Assembly (NCBI GenBank): GCA_900759445.1
Contig: CAAEVH010000012.1
Location: forward strand, 1 to 60,651
Origin: an uncultured Raoultella sp.
Lineage (GTDB): Bacteria > Pseudomonadota > Gammaproteobacteria > Enterobacterales > Enterobacteriaceae
Direction: 5' to 3'
DNA: 60,651 bases
Every line of letters starts with the position of its first letter. Within the stretch, counting starts at the first letter, position 1. Under the pieces are notes generated by a model that saw nothing but the letters and a program-made list of their open reading frames with translations, ran no database searches and was not told the origin of the DNA. The translations under genes and the position numbers were made by a program. This document shows positions 60,616 through 60,651 of this stretch, one piece after another.

Positions 60616-60651
60616 AACACCCTCCAGAGAATATTCACTCACTTTATTTGC

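Overview
The window looks like a chromosomal segment of a Klebsiella-type enterobacterium, most like the K. pneumoniae complex. It keeps the backbone gene order familiar from the ftsI-to-carA stretch of Escherichia coli, with nearly identical protein lengths. It adds Klebsiella-type features: a citrate module (citX, citW, citY, citZ), an extra type I 3-dehydroquinase after leuD, a Klebsiella-like dihydrofolate reductase and ERIC repeats. Species comes from gene content and remembered homologues, not from a search.

Layout. 1-3089 (minus): start of the division and cell-wall cluster (mraZ, rsmH, ftsL, truncated ftsI). 3669-8432 (minus): cra, the ilvIH acetolactate synthase operon, and leuO. 8977-13952 (plus): leucine operon with leader peptide, attenuator, leuABCD and terminator. 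14017-18081: extra aroD, setA, the dual-function sRNA SgrS with its peptide gene sgrT, and its activator sgrR. 18146-21649: thiamine transporter thiBPQ behind a TPP riboswitch. 21636-27729: yabI and the arabinose regulon (araC divergent from araBAD) with recognisable AraC and CRP sites. 27839-34035: SOS-regulated polB, rapA, rluA. 34154-38984: citrate transporter citW, prosthetic-group transferase citX and a divergent two-component system citYZ. 39015-46933: djlA, then lptD-surA-pdxA-rsmA-apaG-apaH. 47016-50081 (minus): folA, kefC, kefF. 50177-55768: an accessory sugar-acid island (MFS transporter, 2-hydroxyacid dehydrogenase, IdnR-like regulator, divergent idnO-idnK-yhcH type operon). 55822-60615 (minus): a small lipoprotein gene and carAB, ending just upstream of the carA start.

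How genes work together. Leucine, valine and isoleucine synthesis is grouped with its regulator LeuO. SgrR senses sugar-phosphate stress and drives SgrS, SgrT and SetA. ThiBPQ imports thiamine under TPP control. AraBAD breaks down L-arabinose. CitY/CitZ probably sense citrate and control citW-citX, although the citrate lyase genes themselves are not here. The island before carB encodes activities that could together turn a keto-sugar acid into 6-phosphogluconate.

Most notable structure. Three palindromic elements sit in transcribed regulatory positions: an ERIC element inside the P3 stem of the thiB TPP riboswitch, an 83-bp palindrome inside SgrS between its mRNA-pairing segment and its terminator, and an ERIC-like palindrome between surA and pdxA whose end supplies the pdxA ribosome-binding site and start codon. 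No tRNA, rRNA, CRISPR array, transposase or phage gene was seen.
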